From the NCBI GenBank assembly GCA_040743155.1, contig JBFLJU010000001.1, positions 1,550,001 through 1,614,000 of the forward strand: 64,000 bases of DNA, written 5' to 3'. The stretch comes from Cycloclasticus sp. Its GTDB lineage: Bacteria; Pseudomonadota; Gammaproteobacteria; Methylococcales; Cycloclasticaceae. This document shows, one piece after another, positions 39,834-50,186 of this stretch. The notes beneath the pieces were generated by a model. That model ran no database searches. It was not told where the DNA came from and saw nothing but the letters and a program-made list of their open reading frames with translations. The position numbers and the translations under genes were made by a program. The stretch's first letter is position 1; the number at the start of each line of letters is the position of its first letter.

Positions 39834-42800
39834 ATGAATGCCCCACAACGCCCCCTACACTGGCTAAACACACTAAGCATTAGCACAAAAATCATTATAG
39901 GTTTTGCCTTGCCTATCGTGCTGATGACAGCAGCATCCCTTATTAATCATCGCAACTCGCAAGCTCTAATTGAAACTGGAAAATGGGTTCAGCACACCCA
40001 AGAGGTCATCTCAGAAGTCAATTCCTTAGAAAAATTAATGGTCGACATGGAGACAGGTGAACGCGGCTTCTTGATTACCGGTAAAGAGGTGTTTTTGGAA
40101 CCCTTCGTTGCTGCAAACGAACAATGGGGTAAGAAGATAAGTGTTCTACAGAAACTGGTATCCGATAACCTTCAACAAGTCAGTAATATTAAGAAGATTA
40201 ATGAGTTAAAACAGCAGTGGTTAGAACTTGCGGCAACGCCCGAAATAAATCAGCGAAGAAAAGTACGAATAGAGTCTATAAGCCTAGATCATATTCAAAC
40301 CATTCTGCAAAAGGAAACTGGCAAAAAAATTCTTGATAAAATTCGGACGATTGCCGATGAGCTCAATGAAACATTTCTTTTATCAAAAAATCAGAAAGCA
40401 TCAAATCTATTAGTTGCAATCCTTAAGGATATTGTTGATCAGGAAACCGGTGAACGCGGGTTTCTTATTACAGGAGAGGACGAGTTTCTTGAACCGTACC
40501 AGCAAGGACAAGCGAACTTCAATCAACATGTGAGCGAACTAAAATCGCTTATTCTCAACTCACCGTCCGCCGATGAAGTCTCGTCTCTTATTGCAAGAAC
40601 AGAACAGCTCGCTGCAAATTGGCGTGAAAAAGCGGCTATCCCCGAAATTAATATTCGTCGGCAAGTGATGACAAAAAAAGCCGAAGCCGAAGCCGAAGCC
40701 TTATTTTACCAAATGGAGAAAGTACTTTCAACCGGCGTTGGTAAAGGCATTCTTGACAAATTGAGGCTAACGTTAAAGAAACTACAAGACATATTTATTA
40801 CTTCTGGGAACAACACCGCGCAGATTGTCGTATTGTCTTTAGCGAAAGATATGGTTGACCAAGAAACGGGGCAACGTGGCTACCTTATTACAGGCCAGCA
40901 AGAGTTCCTCAAGCCTTACGAGCTAGGTCAAGCCAGTTTTAAGGAAAACATTGCGACCCTCAAAAGTATCACCCAAAATGCTTACGACAAAAATGATGTT
41001 TTTCGTAAAGTAGAAAGCATTGAGCTCGCATTAAGTGAGTGGCAAGAAAAGGCCGCGAAGGTTGAAATAAAAATCCGTCGAGAAGTCAATGAGTCTGGGC
41101 TATCGCCTATAGAATTCCTGCAGCGGACTGTTAGTCAAGAGTCTGATTTATCTCAAAGTCGAGCAAGCATCAAGAAAATTGGGGAAAAGTTTAACCTGAC
41201 CGGTCAAGCAAGAGGCAAATCGATTGTTACTAATATTGATCATAATATCAGCAGCCAAGAAACCAGCTTTCTCCGGTTTATGGTTAGCGGTGACACGGAG
41301 CAATATGAGCGTTTAAAGCATCATCGAGACATGGCCACAAAACTTCTCATAAACCTCTCCGTTTATGTTGCCAAATCATATAAAGCTAATGACCTACCCG
41401 AGATGCAAGCGGATATCGAAGCGCTAAGGTTAAACATGTTAGCGTGGTACCAATCTATTCTTGAACCCACCTTTACTAGCCGACAATACGTCGACAAAAG
41501 CCGGTCCGCTGCCGCCACGCAAATACAAAATGTTCTTAAGCAAGGCAAAGGAAAACGTATTCTCGATGAAACTCGGTCTCTCCTTGACGAGATAAAGGCT
41601 GATTTTATAGCTGCCAAGAACTTGAAGGGAGAATACTTAATTTTGCAAATTGCAAAGTTCTTAGTTGACCAAGAAACAGGGCAGCGTGGCTACATCATAA
41701 CAGGAGAAAACTCCTTCTTAGAGCCCTACTACAACGGCATCAAGAACCTCCGAAGGTCAACCGCAGCGCTATCAAATACGGCGACACAGGCCTTTGATGT
41801 TGATAGTGCATTGACTCAAATCAACAAGATAGAATCTGAAATAGAAAAGTGGCAGAAGGTTGCTGGCGAACCTGAAATTTTGTTACGCCATCAAGTGAAC
41901 GCGGGAAAGAAAAAGTTTAGACAGATTGAATCCGTTGTGTCGAAAGGTATTGGAAAAGGTGTCTTAGATAACATTCGGCGTTTACAAGACGAGCTAAATC
42001 ATATGTTCGTCAAAGCGCAGAATGAGCCAGCACAAGGACTCATTATGTCGCTTGAAAAAGACATTGTGGATATGGAAACAGGGCAAAGAGGCTACCTAAT
42101 AACGGGTAAAAAAGAATTCTTACAACCCTTCGATCAAGGCAAGGCCAACGTAAGGCTGCATCTAGCAGAGATTCGTCAGCTTATTAAAGCAGGGTATAAC
42201 AGTCATGCCATGCTGGTGAAAATTAATACCTTAAGAAAAAAAGTTGAGCAATGGCGCGAGCAAGCAAGTGAACCAGAAATAGGGTTACGAAAAACACTTG
42301 ATCAGACAGCCGCAACCATGACCGATGTTACCCGTTTAATTGAAAGGGAAACCGGCAAGAAGATCGTTGACTCAATAAGAGCCAAGATCGGCGAATTTGT
42401 CGCCGTTGAAAAAGCACTGGTACAAAGCAGAGAGAAGGAAGCGGCAGACGCCGCCTCAAAAGCTTTCTATCAATCGATCATTATCACCGTTCTCTCTATC
42501 CTCTTAGCCTTCGGAGCTGCGTATTATTTATTACGCACGATCTTAAGTTCCCTCAACATCATTAGCGATGGAACTCGGCGTGTGGCGGACGGCGATTATT
42601 TTCATCATATAGAAATTGTCAGCAATGATGAAATCGGACGTTTAGCCGAGTCATTCAATGCTATGACCCAGCAACTCCAAGTGACAATAGAAGAGATGGA
42701 ACTGGCACAAAGCGATTTGGTTGCCAAAAGAGCGGAAGCCGAAGAAGCCTCTCTTGCCAAAAGCGCCTTCTTAGCCAACATGAGCCATGAGATTCGTACA

Positions 42801-44732
42801 CCGTTAAATGGTGTGATTGGTATGGCAAATTTATTACTAGACAGCGAACTAAACCAAGAGCAATTTAGTCGTGCAAGAATTGTTTCAAATAGCGCCACTA
42901 ATTTATTGAGCATTATTAATGACATCCTCGACTTCTCTAAAGTAGAGGCCGGCCAGCTCGATTTGGAATTCATCGACTTTGACCTTAGAACGCTCATGTC
43001 AGATATTGCTGAATCTTTTGCATACCGAGCCGAAGAAAAACAACTTGAGTTCATTTGCCCCTCCAACCCTGTACCGATGAATTGGTACAGAGGCGACCCC
43101 GGTCGTATTCGTCAAGTCTTCTCCAACCTCATCGGCAATGCTATTAAGTTTACCGAACATGGCGAAGTATCCGTTAGCGCTAAAGTCGTTGCTGATGGCG
43201 AAAAATTTTATCTTCTTGCAGAGATAACAGACACCGGCATTGGCTTAACGTCTGAACAACAAAGTGGGCTTTTTGAACGTTTTACCCAAGCTGACAATTC
43301 CACTACCCGTAAGTTTGGCGGTACAGGTTTAGGTTTAGCCATCTCAAAACAGTTAGTAGAAATGATGGGCGGTGAGTTAACCGTGGAAAGCACAATTAAT
43401 GATGGTTCCACCTTCTTTTTCACTGTTGAGCTCGAACATAGTCAACGTAAAATGGCGCCTCCTCCATCAGCCGCTTTGAATGACGGACGAATTCTAATTG
43501 TTGACGATAATTACACCAACCGCTCGTTACTAACACAGTTATTTACTCTTTGGAAAATGGATAGCGACGAGGTTGAAAGTGCAAAAGACGCTCTATTAAC
43601 GTTGAGTGCAGCTTTTGACGAAGGCCGGCCTTTTACAACCGTTATTATCGATATGCAAATGCCTGAAATGGATGGCGTACAATTAGCTAAGGCTATCCGA
43701 GATAATAAGGCCTTTAAAGGCTTACACTTAATGCTTCTTACCTCACAAGCGCGACGCGGAGATGCAAAAAAGATGCAAGCCATTGGCTTTAATGCCTTCT
43801 TGACTAAACCAGTCAATCAATCGGAGCTTTATAACGCCATTCTTCAAGTCAATGGACTTGAAGGCGACGACGACCGCCTAATTACCCGGCATACCGCACG
43901 TGAAATGCAATTATTTGACGCGAAAGTGCTCGTCGTCGAAGATAATATTACTAATCAATTAGTCGCCAGAGGTATGCTTGAAAAGTTTAGCCTCCGCGTT
44001 GAAATAGCGGCTAATGGACGAGAGGCCATTGAGGCACTTAACAGACAACGCTACGATTTAGTGTTTATGGATTGTCAGATGCCCGTTATGGATGGATTTG
44101 AGGCTACCAAGGCGATTCGCCATTCTAAATCAAACGTTTTACAACACGACATTCCGATTATCGCGATGACCGCCAATGCAATGGCCGAAGACGTCAAACA
44201 GTGCCTTGATGCCGGTATGAACGCTCACATAGCTAAGCCCGTCAACCCAACACTACTCCACGAGGCACTGAGTAAATGGCTCCCCCAATATTGTCAGAAA
44301 CAACAAGACGCTCAAACGGACACCGATGACAGTCGCCGTGATGCAAATACGCCTGACACCCAAATAGATACCGAGACGAATGAAATAACAAGCAAGCTAC
44401 AAGATTTCGACGTTGAGACGTTACAAGAATTATTCGCTAGCGATACTGATCAAATTCGTAAAATAACAAGTGCTTTTATCGATGACACCGTGGAGCAACT
44501 GGCGCAATTAAAAACAGCCATTGAAACGGATGACGTAAAACAAGCCGCCGCTATTGCGCATAGACTTAAGGGGGCTTCAGCAAGTATTGGTGGCAGTGAG
44601 GTTGCTAGAATTGCTAAAAACATGGAGATACTAGGTAAAGATGGAAAGCTTGAAAGTCTGGCTAACTTATTGCCTTCATTAGAAGTCGGCTTTGAACGAT
44701 TACAAAAAGCGATATCAAACACATTAACTTAA
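39834..44732 (+). CDS. Giant hybrid sensor histidine kinase with six tandem CHASE3-like units
   Basis: 1632 residues. TM1 (about 18-37) and TM2 (about 880-902) bracket an 840-residue periplasmic region of six tandem CHASE3-like units. The motif VDxETGxRGxxITG starts near residues 70, 201, 341, 611 and 745; a degenerate fourth copy ([14 protein letters not shown]) is near 473. The period is 131-140 residues. After TM2 come a HAMP domain, a coiled coil, HisKA with His985 ([11 protein letters not shown]), HATPase ([15 protein letters not shown]), two receivers (Asp1273, Asp1413) and an HPt domain (His1576). All phosphotransfer residues are intact, so it should be an active BarA/ArcB-style relay. 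No response regulator gene is adjacent. The Shine-Dalgarno is weak. Confidence 0.93.
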   Translation: MNAPQRPLHWLNTLSISTKIIIGFALPIVLMTAASLINHRNSQALIETGKWVQHTQEVISEVNSLEKLMVDMETGERGFLITGKEVFLEPFVAANEQWGKKISVLQKLVSDNLQQVSNIKKINELKQQWLELAATPEINQRRKVRIESISLDHIQTILQKETGKKILDKIRTIADELNETFLLSKNQKASNLLVAILKDIVDQETGERGFLITGEDEFLEPYQQGQANFNQHVSELKSLILNSPSADEVSSLIARTEQLAANWREKAAIPEINIRRQVMTKKAEAEAEALFYQMEKVLSTGVGKGILDKLRLTLKKLQDIFITSGNNTAQIVVLSLAKDMVDQETGQRGYLITGQQEFLKPYELGQASFKENIATLKSITQNAYDKNDVFRKVESIELALSEWQEKAAKVEIKIRREVNESGLSPIEFLQRTVSQESDLSQSRASIKKIGEKFNLTGQARGKSIVTNIDHNISSQETSFLRFMVSGDTEQYERLKHHRDMATKLLINLSVYVAKSYKANDLPEMQADIEALRLNMLAWYQSILEPTFTSRQYVDKSRSAAATQIQNVLKQGKGKRILDETRSLLDEIKADFIAAKNLKGEYLILQIAKFLVDQETGQRGYIITGENSFLEPYYNGIKNLRRSTAALSNTATQAFDVDSALTQINKIESEIEKWQKVAGEPEILLRHQVNAGKKKFRQIESVVSKGIGKGVLDNIRRLQDELNHMFVKAQNEPAQGLIMSLEKDIVDMETGQRGYLITGKKEFLQPFDQGKANVRLHLAEIRQLIKAGYNSHAMLVKINTLRKKVEQWREQASEPEIGLRKTLDQTAATMTDVTRLIERETGKKIVDSIRAKIGEFVAVEKALVQSREKEAADAASKAFYQSIIITVLSILLAFGAAYYLLRTILSSLNIISDGTRRVADGDYFHHIEIVSNDEIGRLAESFNAMTQQLQVTIEEMELAQSDLVAKRAEAEEASLAKSAFLANMSHEIRTPLNGVIGMANLLLDSELNQEQFSRARIVSNSATNLLSIINDILDFSKVEAGQLDLEFIDFDLRTLMSDIAESFAYRAEEKQLEFICPSNPVPMNWYRGDPGRIRQVFSNLIGNAIKFTEHGEVSVSAKVVADGEKFYLLAEITDTGIGLTSEQQSGLFERFTQADNSTTRKFGGTGLGLAISKQLVEMMGGELTVESTINDGSTFFFTVELEHSQRKMAPPPSAALNDGRILIVDDNYTNRSLLTQLFTLWKMDSDEVESAKDALLTLSAAFDEGRPFTTVIIDMQMPEMDGVQLAKAIRDNKAFKGLHLMLLTSQARRGDAKKMQAIGFNAFLTKPVNQSELYNAILQVNGLEGDDDRLITRHTAREMQLFDAKVLVVEDNITNQLVARGMLEKFSLRVEIAANGREAIEALNRQRYDLVFMDCQMPVMDGFEATKAIRHSKSNVLQHDIPIIAMTANAMAEDVKQCLDAGMNAHIAKPVNPTLLHEALSKWLPQYCQKQQDAQTDTDDSRRDANTPDTQIDTETNEITSKLQDFDVETLQELFASDTDQIRKITSAFIDDTVEQLAQLKTAIETDDVKQAAAIAHRLKGASASIGGSEVARIAKNMEILGKDGKLESLANLLPSLEVGFERLQKAISNTLT

Positions 44733-44733
44733 G

Positions 44734-44761
44734 TGAAATCAAGGGTCGGCCAACTTGTGCA
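44734..44761. repeat. Short palindromic dispersed repeat, copy 1
   Basis: TGAAATCAAGGGTCGGCCAA followed by CTTGTGCA. It lies directly after the kinase stop and in tandem with copy 2. Core design: ATCAAG, an 11-base middle ending in AGCCAA or GGCCAA, then CTTG. Confidence 0.55.
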
Positions 44762-44790
44762 TGAAATCAAGGGGTTAGCCAACTTGATTG
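44762..44790. repeat. Short palindromic dispersed repeat, copy 2
   Basis: ATCAAG (44765-44770) and CTTGAT (44783-44788) are perfect 6-bp arms around GGGTTAGCCAA-like bases. It repeats copy 1 directly with a 28-base period and lies 40 bases before the DUF3750 start. Confidence 0.6.
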
Positions 44791-44827
44791 CAACTACACG
44801 GCGTCCAAGTTATTCAGCGGAATCTAA

Positions 44828-45439
44828 ATGACGAACAAAACCACATCAAACAAATGGCTAATAAGACCCGCATGGATACTCATCACCGTACTGGCCATTA
44901 TGGTTATCCTACCCATTCTGAGCATGGCCATGTCATTCAGCTATTCTGATTTCAACAAACGCCACTCGGCCAATATTGCACCATTGCCTAGCGAAACCAG
45001 CGAGGCCGTGCTGCAAGTGTACGCCGCAGACGCCTACGGATGGCGCGGCATCTTCGCCATACATACGTGGATAGCCATCAAACCCGCTGGGGCGCACACC
45101 TACACCACCTATCAAGTATTCGGCTGGAACCAACGTCGTAATCGCCCCGTACTCGTCGTTACAGAAGACATTCCAGATCGCTTCTGGTTTGGCTCAGACC
45201 CCAAACTACTCGCCGACTACCGCGGTGAACAAGCCAGTCAACTTATCCCAAAGGTAGAACAAGCCGTTAAAAGCTACCCATTCCCAAATGAATACACACT
45301 TTGGCCGGGACCAAACAGCAATTCGTTTACCGCGTGGATTAGCCTTGAAGTACCTGAACTGGGCTTAAAGTTACCGTTTTCCGCTATTGGTAAAGATTGG
45401 ATGATTAGGAATTATGAGGAGATAATAAGTACAAACTGA
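44828..45439 (+). CDS. DUF3750 family membrane-anchored protein
   Basis: 203 residues. One N-terminal membrane helix (about 15-37) leads to a periplasmic domain with the DUF3750 markers YGWRGIFAIHTWIA, WPGPNSNSFTAWI and a C-terminal GLKLPFSAIGKDW. The His in HTWIA and Asn in NSNSF are invariant-looking and suggest an enzyme related to NlpC/P60-like or papain-like folds (inference). It is the intact counterpart of the remnant at 39404-39520, which lies on the far side of the kinase gene. Confidence 0.85.
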   Translation: MTNKTTSNKWLIRPAWILITVLAIMVILPILSMAMSFSYSDFNKRHSANIAPLPSETSEAVLQVYAADAYGWRGIFAIHTWIAIKPAGAHTYTTYQVFGWNQRRNRPVLVVTEDIPDRFWFGSDPKLLADYRGEQASQLIPKVEQAVKSYPFPNEYTLWPGPNSNSFTAWISLEVPELGLKLPFSAIGKDWMIRNYEEIISTN

Positions 45440-45458
45440 TTCAAGGCGAGCCTAATAT

Positions 45459-46312
45459 TTACTCCAAATTTTTAAGGGCTTCTTCAAATTTATTTCTGGC
45501 GCTTCCGCGAGCATAGCCTACTTCCATCACCCCATCCTCTTCGTAACTGAGCCAGCGTGTTAAAGCATTCTTTGTACCAAAATCACCTTCAGTTACACCT
45601 TCTAAAAAACTGTCAGGGCTAAACAACCAATCCTCAGGGTGCCATTGCCCACTATTTACAGTCCGTCTACGGTGTTCCATCAGCTCACCTACAAACTCGT
45701 TGCCCTCGCACAAACTTGAAACATTGCTCTTCGTTTTAAACCCCTTAAAACTAACTGGCCGATTTAAAGTTATCGCCACACAGGCAGCCAAATCTGCTCG
45801 GCACTTCCAATAATTATGACTCCAACCAGCACACAAGTGATGTCGGTAAATACTCTTTTCACCTATATTCCCTATCACTTCATCCAGAACTAGAATTGTA
45901 TTCTCTTGCTCTACATCAGTTGAAAGCACAAGTAGCGCGTGCACATAATGCTCTGAAGGGGGTTTTAATAACTCATCCAGAAACCTTGAATACGCCTTCG
46001 GTTGTTTATAAAAACAATGCGTCTCATACAATTGATCATCTACACCTTCTAGCCATTCTAATCGAACAGCGAAAAGCTCCGCGGCATCAGTTAGCAGCTC
46101 TGATTCAATTTAGGCATAAGGTCTTTTTCTGTACTAACATCTTCTAACGTTAAACCCCTACCAAAGAACCGAGGTATCTGATTTTTATGTACATTATGCC
46201 CTTCAAATAGCTTAATAAAACGACCAGCAACAGAGTATTTACCCCCGCTTTTAGTACGATGTTTTTTAAACCTGTCCCATAAAGAAAATCCAGCATCTAT
46301 TTGATCAAGCAC
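45459..46312 (-). pseudogene. Frameshifted gene, unknown family, next to the DUF2075 helicase
   Basis: Two reading frames join into one protein. The first runs from a GTG at 46312 (AGGAG upstream) to near 46101: MLDQIDAGFSLWD, then an HTH-like KYSVAGRFIKLFEGH...RFFGRGLTLEDV. The second begins near 46100 as ELLTDAAELFAVRLEWLEGV and continues through YETHCFYKQPKAY to the stop at 45459. A loss of one base at 46101-46102 explains the break. The rebuilt product would be about 284 residues. I do not recognise the family. The break may be a real mutation or a sequencing error. Confidence 0.75.
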
Positions 46313-46428
46313 AGACTCTCCTACTTTGAATAAAAATTTTCATGGATATTATGCATGCCCATCAGTTCTTCATAACTTAGTTTTACCCAATCAGCCAACT
46401 TTGCTTATTATCAAGTTTCTTTGAACCA

Positions 46429-48402
46429 TCAAAGCATCCTTAAACCCAAATTTTTCAAATAATTAAATGTCGCGTCATAATATTTGCTTGGCCTAGTGTG
46501 GTCGGTATCATCTCCCTCTGGCACAAATATCACCATGCCTTGTCTCGCTCTAGTTAACAAAACACGATAAGCATTCTTTTGATATGTTTGCCGTTCAAGC
46601 TTATTTATTCGCTGCCATCGACTGCCGCGAAATGACCAGTTTTTCCAACTTTCTTGGTCATAACGAAAGTCCGCATCCCAAGCCATACATACCCAATCTA
46701 ACTCAAGCCCTTGCACATCGAATTCAGTTGCAGCATCTTCAAGATAATAAGATGAACGGACATCATCCTTACCATTTAAAAACCAATGCACTGGGTTAGA
46801 TTTTACGCGTACATCTATCGCGTGTGGTCTCAAGCGCTCTGCTTGAGATGAGACCACCATTCCATAACGCTCTGAACCTCGCGCTTGTGTTTTAACCCAA
46901 CTTTTAGCTGTATCAAGGTCCCTTGTAAGTACGATAGGATACTTGTTATGAATATTCGATAAATTTTCACGCGCAGCTTCTTCATCTAGGTCCAGCAGTT
47001 GTTTTACAAATAGTGATACTTTTTCACTACGAAAAGAACGTACAGACGTTCTTAAATGTAGTTCTGGCCGAAAAGTAACCATCGCATTTTTTCTAGCATG
47101 CTCAACAATTTCACCTGCACCGTATTCACTGTCGGTCAAGTGCTCAGAAAGGTAAATTTTCCAATGAGGAAAAGACTTCTCGACTGCATTAAACCACTCA
47201 CTAATACCTGCTTCACCCGTATTTATTTCCTGACCCCCACCTACCAAACAAACAACTGTTGCCCAATCATCATGCCTATCCATACATGAAATCAAGAACT
47301 CAGGCTCAGACTGGTCGAAATCAGGTTGATTCTTCTTCGCACGCATAAATTTAATTGTTTGAGCTTTTGTCCATGCCCTTTGGGCTTCATCAAATAGCAC
47401 AACATGTTCAATAGGAGGTTTCGAAATATCCAGCAGGCCTTCATCACGAAAGTGATGAACGTTTTGGATAAAGGCCTTAACCTCACTTAACGCATCACCT
47501 TTGCGTATCTTTTCACCTTTCGCCTTCACCCTAGCAACTTTGTCACGCGCTAAGGCCTCCTGTAGGATTTTTACTAATGGGCCATTACCTGAAAGAAATA
47601 CACTATAAAGCTCATCTTTAGGCTCTATATGCAATGTGGCAATATCAAGCCCCACTAATGTTTTGCCTGCACCAGGTACGCCTGTCAAGAACACTATAGA
47701 TTTCTCAGCGTTTGTTTTCGAACGAGCAATAATCTCCGCAACAGTATTAGACGTTTCTGACAAATTTAAAGTGCTTGCATCACTACGTGAAATCTCGCTC
47801 ACTGAATGGCCATTGTAAAGAGCCAACGTTGCTTCAATAATAGTCGGAGTTGGCTTATAACCGCTAGCTTCCCAAGCACCACAATCAATCAACTGTCCAA
47901 GCTGTAAATTTAAAACTCTAGTTATAACGTCTTCCAGATTCTTACTATTGCAACGAATCGGCGACAATACACCCTCATCTGGAAGCTTATTAGGTTGCCC
48001 CTCAAAGGTTGGCGCATTAGTTGCGACTAGTATCGGTATAAGTATTGCTCTATGGCTACCCTCATGAAAGTTATGCAAATCTAACGCGTAATCCATGACC
48101 TGATCTAAATCAGCAGACTCAAAGCTTTTTGCCCCAACTTTAAACTCAATAACAAACACAACAGGGCCAACAATAACTACAGCATCAACTCGCCTACCCA
48201 TCCGAGGAATTGAAAATTCGAAATATATTTTTCCTTTATGAGTAAACAATATTTTTTTTAACAATACTGTTTGCTCAACCCATGCGTCTCTTTGCAAGCC
48301 TGTCAAATCAAACGAGTGCTCTCGCGCCATTTGACCAAGAATCTGATCTAGCTCTTGTTCGCAAAACTCAAAAATAGTCGAAGAATAATAGGCGCGTTTC
48401 AT
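46429..48402 (-). CDS. DUF2075 superfamily 1 helicase with N-terminal nuclease-like domain
   Basis: 657 residues. Residues about 60-100 look like a PD-(D/E)xK nuclease core: RRVDAVVIVG followed by VFVIEFKVG (Asp and ExK). Walker A GVPGAGKTLVG is near residue 241, Walker B VVLFDEAQRAW near 334, and the C-terminal helicase motifs include EFDVQGLELDWVCMAWD and YRVLLTRARQGMVIFVP. This is the DUF2075 arrangement, related to SF1 helicases. Such nuclease-helicase fusions occur in defence islands; no role is proven here. A frameshifted partner gene lies 116 bases downstream on the same strand. Confidence 0.85.
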   Translation of the reverse strand: MKRAYYSSTIFEFCEQELDQILGQMAREHSFDLTGLQRDAWVEQTVLLKKILFTHKGKIYFEFSIPRMGRRVDAVVIVGPVVFVIEFKVGAKSFESADLDQVMDYALDLHNFHEGSHRAILIPILVATNAPTFEGQPNKLPDEGVLSPIRCNSKNLEDVITRVLNLQLGQLIDCGAWEASGYKPTPTIIEATLALYNGHSVSEISRSDASTLNLSETSNTVAEIIARSKTNAEKSIVFLTGVPGAGKTLVGLDIATLHIEPKDELYSVFLSGNGPLVKILQEALARDKVARVKAKGEKIRKGDALSEVKAFIQNVHHFRDEGLLDISKPPIEHVVLFDEAQRAWTKAQTIKFMRAKKNQPDFDQSEPEFLISCMDRHDDWATVVCLVGGGQEINTGEAGISEWFNAVEKSFPHWKIYLSEHLTDSEYGAGEIVEHARKNAMVTFRPELHLRTSVRSFRSEKVSLFVKQLLDLDEEAARENLSNIHNKYPIVLTRDLDTAKSWVKTQARGSERYGMVVSSQAERLRPHAIDVRVKSNPVHWFLNGKDDVRSSYYLEDAATEFDVQGLELDWVCMAWDADFRYDQESWKNWSFRGSRWQRINKLERQTYQKNAYRVLLTRARQGMVIFVPEGDDTDHTRPSKYYDATFNYLKNLGLRML

Positions 48403-48566
48403 TGAAAACTCACCGAAACTTTTTTCATACTCAGGAACTCCATTTCAAGACACTCTGCATCCTAAGGCCACAAACAAATATATATCTTATTAGATCATAT
48501 CCAAACGTTGTTGATTTATACCGTAATAATTTCCACACTAAATTTAATGTAATCAAAGTTAATTTC

Positions 48567-48722
48567 ATGCCCAACAAATTTGAACAACTAGTCCAGCAGT
48601 TAGAACAGCACAGCTACATTTCTGATACAAATTTGGTGACGACGCTTTCTTTAATGTAAACTTTGGAACGGCCTTTATAAATTAAAGGTGAAGCAGGTGT
48701 AGGTAAAACACAAATTGCGAAA
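48567..48722 (+). pseudogene. Truncated and mutated 5' copy of the MoxR ATPase gene
   Basis: It aligns without gaps to 50665 onward. I count 9 differences in the first 90 bases. At codon 31 a G-to-T change turns GAA into TAA (48657-48659). The match continues through a damaged Walker A region (GGTGAAGCAGGTGTAGGTAA) and stops near 48722. It is thus a 5' fragment of about 52 codons of the intact gene, which lies 2.1 kb away on the other side of the MFS gene. Confidence 0.85.
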
Positions 48723-48728
48723 GGGCGT

Positions 48729-48752
48729 ATCAAGAAGTCAGCCAGCTTGATT
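48729..48752. repeat. Short palindromic dispersed repeat, copy 4
   Basis: ATCAAG at 48729-48734 and CTTGAT at 48746-48751, with 11 bases between (AAGTCAGCCAG), the same spacing as copy 2. It lies where the MoxR fragment ends, 44 bases before the MFS gene. Confidence 0.55.
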
Positions 48753-48795
48753 TTGGACGCGGCAAAATTAATTTTAAATAAAATAAGGAAACAAG

Positions 48796-50130
48796 ATGGT
48801 AAGCGACGTAACTGCACTTGAACGGTTGAAATCGGATCCTATGGGCTTTGGGCAATGGGTCATTGTTGCGATTTGTATCGGCACATTGGCACTGGATGGC
48901 TATGATGTTTTATCCATCGCGTTTGCTGCTCCGGGTATTACACAAGAGTGGGGTCTGTCGAAATCTGTCCTTGGCATTGTGTTGTCGATTGAATTAGCTG
49001 GTATGGCCGGGGGGGCGGTTTTATTCGGCTCATTTGCCGATAATAATGGACGGCGTTTTACCATGTTGTCAGGAATCACTATTGTTACTCTTGGTATGTT
49101 CGTTGCTGGTCTTGCGCCAAACATCTACGTACTGGGAGCGGCTCGTTTGTTTACTGGTTTAGGGATAGGTGGCATTATGGCAACAGCAACAGCGACATGT
49201 TCGGAGTTTTGTAATAATAAAAACCGAGTTATGTCGGTCTCTCTCGTTGCGGGTGGGTTTCCACTTGGCATTTATATTGGCGCAACCTTTCTCGCCCCTT
49301 TACTTAAACAATATGACTGGCGTATTGCCTTTTATCTGGGTACCTTTTTGAGCTTTCTGTTCATCCCTCTTGTTTACTTTTATGTACCAGAAACGGTTTC
49401 ATTTTTAAATCGTAAGCGCCCTACAGATGCTTTAGAACAGATACAAAAAATCATGCGTCGCTTAGGGCATACACCACCTGAATCCTTACCGTCAGTGGCT
49501 GAACAAGAAGCGGAAGTCGTTGGGATGAAAAGTTTGTTTAGTCCAAACTTGCGGTATATTACTTTGCTATTATGCTTTGCGTATTTCGGAAATGTAATGA
49601 CGTACTATTACTTTGTAAAGTGGCTGCCAACGGCTGTTACGGATTTAGGTTACACAGTCTCTCAAGCTACTGAAATTCTAGGTGTTGTCAGTTTAGGCGG
49701 CATCCTTGGATCTATAGGCATAAGTTTATGTGCTCGATTTATACCAATTAGGTCTTTGATGTTAGCAAGCCTTATGCTGACAGCAGTAGGCGTGGCTCTA
49801 TTCCCACACTTTACGGACAGCATGGTAAATATGAAATTGATGGGCTTCTTTGCTGGCACCTTTGTCATGGCCGCTATTTCAGGTTTTTTTGGACTATTTG
49901 CAAGCAGTTTTCCTTCTTCGGTTTTAGGCTCAGGTTCGGGCATAGTGCTCGGTGTTGGTCGTGGTGGCGCTGTTATTGGCCCTATGATTCCTGGTTTTTT
50001 ATTCGCAGCTGGCTTAGCCTTTGAAAACGTAGCCATTATTATGGCGTCAGGTTCTTTTTTGGCGGGTGTGGCCGTTATCTTTCTGCATAAAAAAGCTAAT
50101 TATGCCAAAAAGGGCCATTATGCGACTTAA
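48796..50130 (+). CDS. MFS transporter, aromatic acid:H+ symporter-like
   Basis: 444 residues with 12 membrane helices. The LALDGYDVLSIAFAAP segment in TM1 has the DGYD-type motif of the aromatic acid:H+ symporter group (PcaK/BenK-like), and the loop 2-3 motif reads GSFADNNGRR, a variant of the MFS GxLADRxGRR. The substrate is inferred as an aromatic or related carboxylate, which would suit mhpFE, but is not shown. AAGGA precedes the ATG. The gene is bracketed by two short palindromic repeats and by two partial copies of the MoxR gene start. Confidence 0.85.
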   Translation: MVSDVTALERLKSDPMGFGQWVIVAICIGTLALDGYDVLSIAFAAPGITQEWGLSKSVLGIVLSIELAGMAGGAVLFGSFADNNGRRFTMLSGITIVTLGMFVAGLAPNIYVLGAARLFTGLGIGGIMATATATCSEFCNNKNRVMSVSLVAGGFPLGIYIGATFLAPLLKQYDWRIAFYLGTFLSFLFIPLVYFYVPETVSFLNRKRPTDALEQIQKIMRRLGHTPPESLPSVAEQEAEVVGMKSLFSPNLRYITLLLCFAYFGNVMTYYYFVKWLPTAVTDLGYTVSQATEILGVVSLGGILGSIGISLCARFIPIRSLMLASLMLTAVGVALFPHFTDSMVNMKLMGFFAGTFVMAAISGFFGLFASSFPSSVLGSGSGIVLGVGRGGAVIGPMIPGFLFAAGLAFENVAIIMASGSFLAGVAVIFLHKKANYAKKGHYAT

Positions 50131-50134
50131 TATA

Positions 50135-50166
50135 ATTCAAGGGGTTAGATACAAGCCAACTTGATT
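50135..50166. repeat. Short palindromic dispersed repeat, copy 3
   Basis: TTCAAGGGGTTAG followed by ATACAA and then GCCAACTTGATT. It equals copy 2 with six extra bases inside the middle. It begins 5 bases after the MFS stop codon. Confidence 0.55.
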
Positions 50167-50186
50167 CTGCATTTCCACAAACTCAT

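Larger units (their letters stand above)
48403..48795. other. 393-bp gap with a MoxR fragment and repeat copy 4
   Basis: Bases 48403-48566 hold no recognisable gene and are A+T-rich. 48567-48722 is the truncated MoxR copy and 48729-48752 the short palindromic repeat. The last 40 bases form the MFS leader with a usable AAGGA. Confidence 0.6.

Noticed and set aside
44734-44790. Tandem short repeats considered as a CRISPR or integron attC site
   Set aside because: Only two units with no spacer of CRISPR type, and no paired R/L core sites (GTTRRRY) as in attC.
45896-46147. Plus-strand open frame across the frameshift of the partner gene
   Set aside because: It is a mirror of the coding frames on the minus strand and shows no domain.
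46321-46400. Short minus-strand open stretch reading LADWVKLSYEELMGMHN between the helicase gene and its partner
   Set aside because: It lacks an ATG and a ribosome site and ends in a stop before the partner gene; it may be a gene remnant but cannot be supported.
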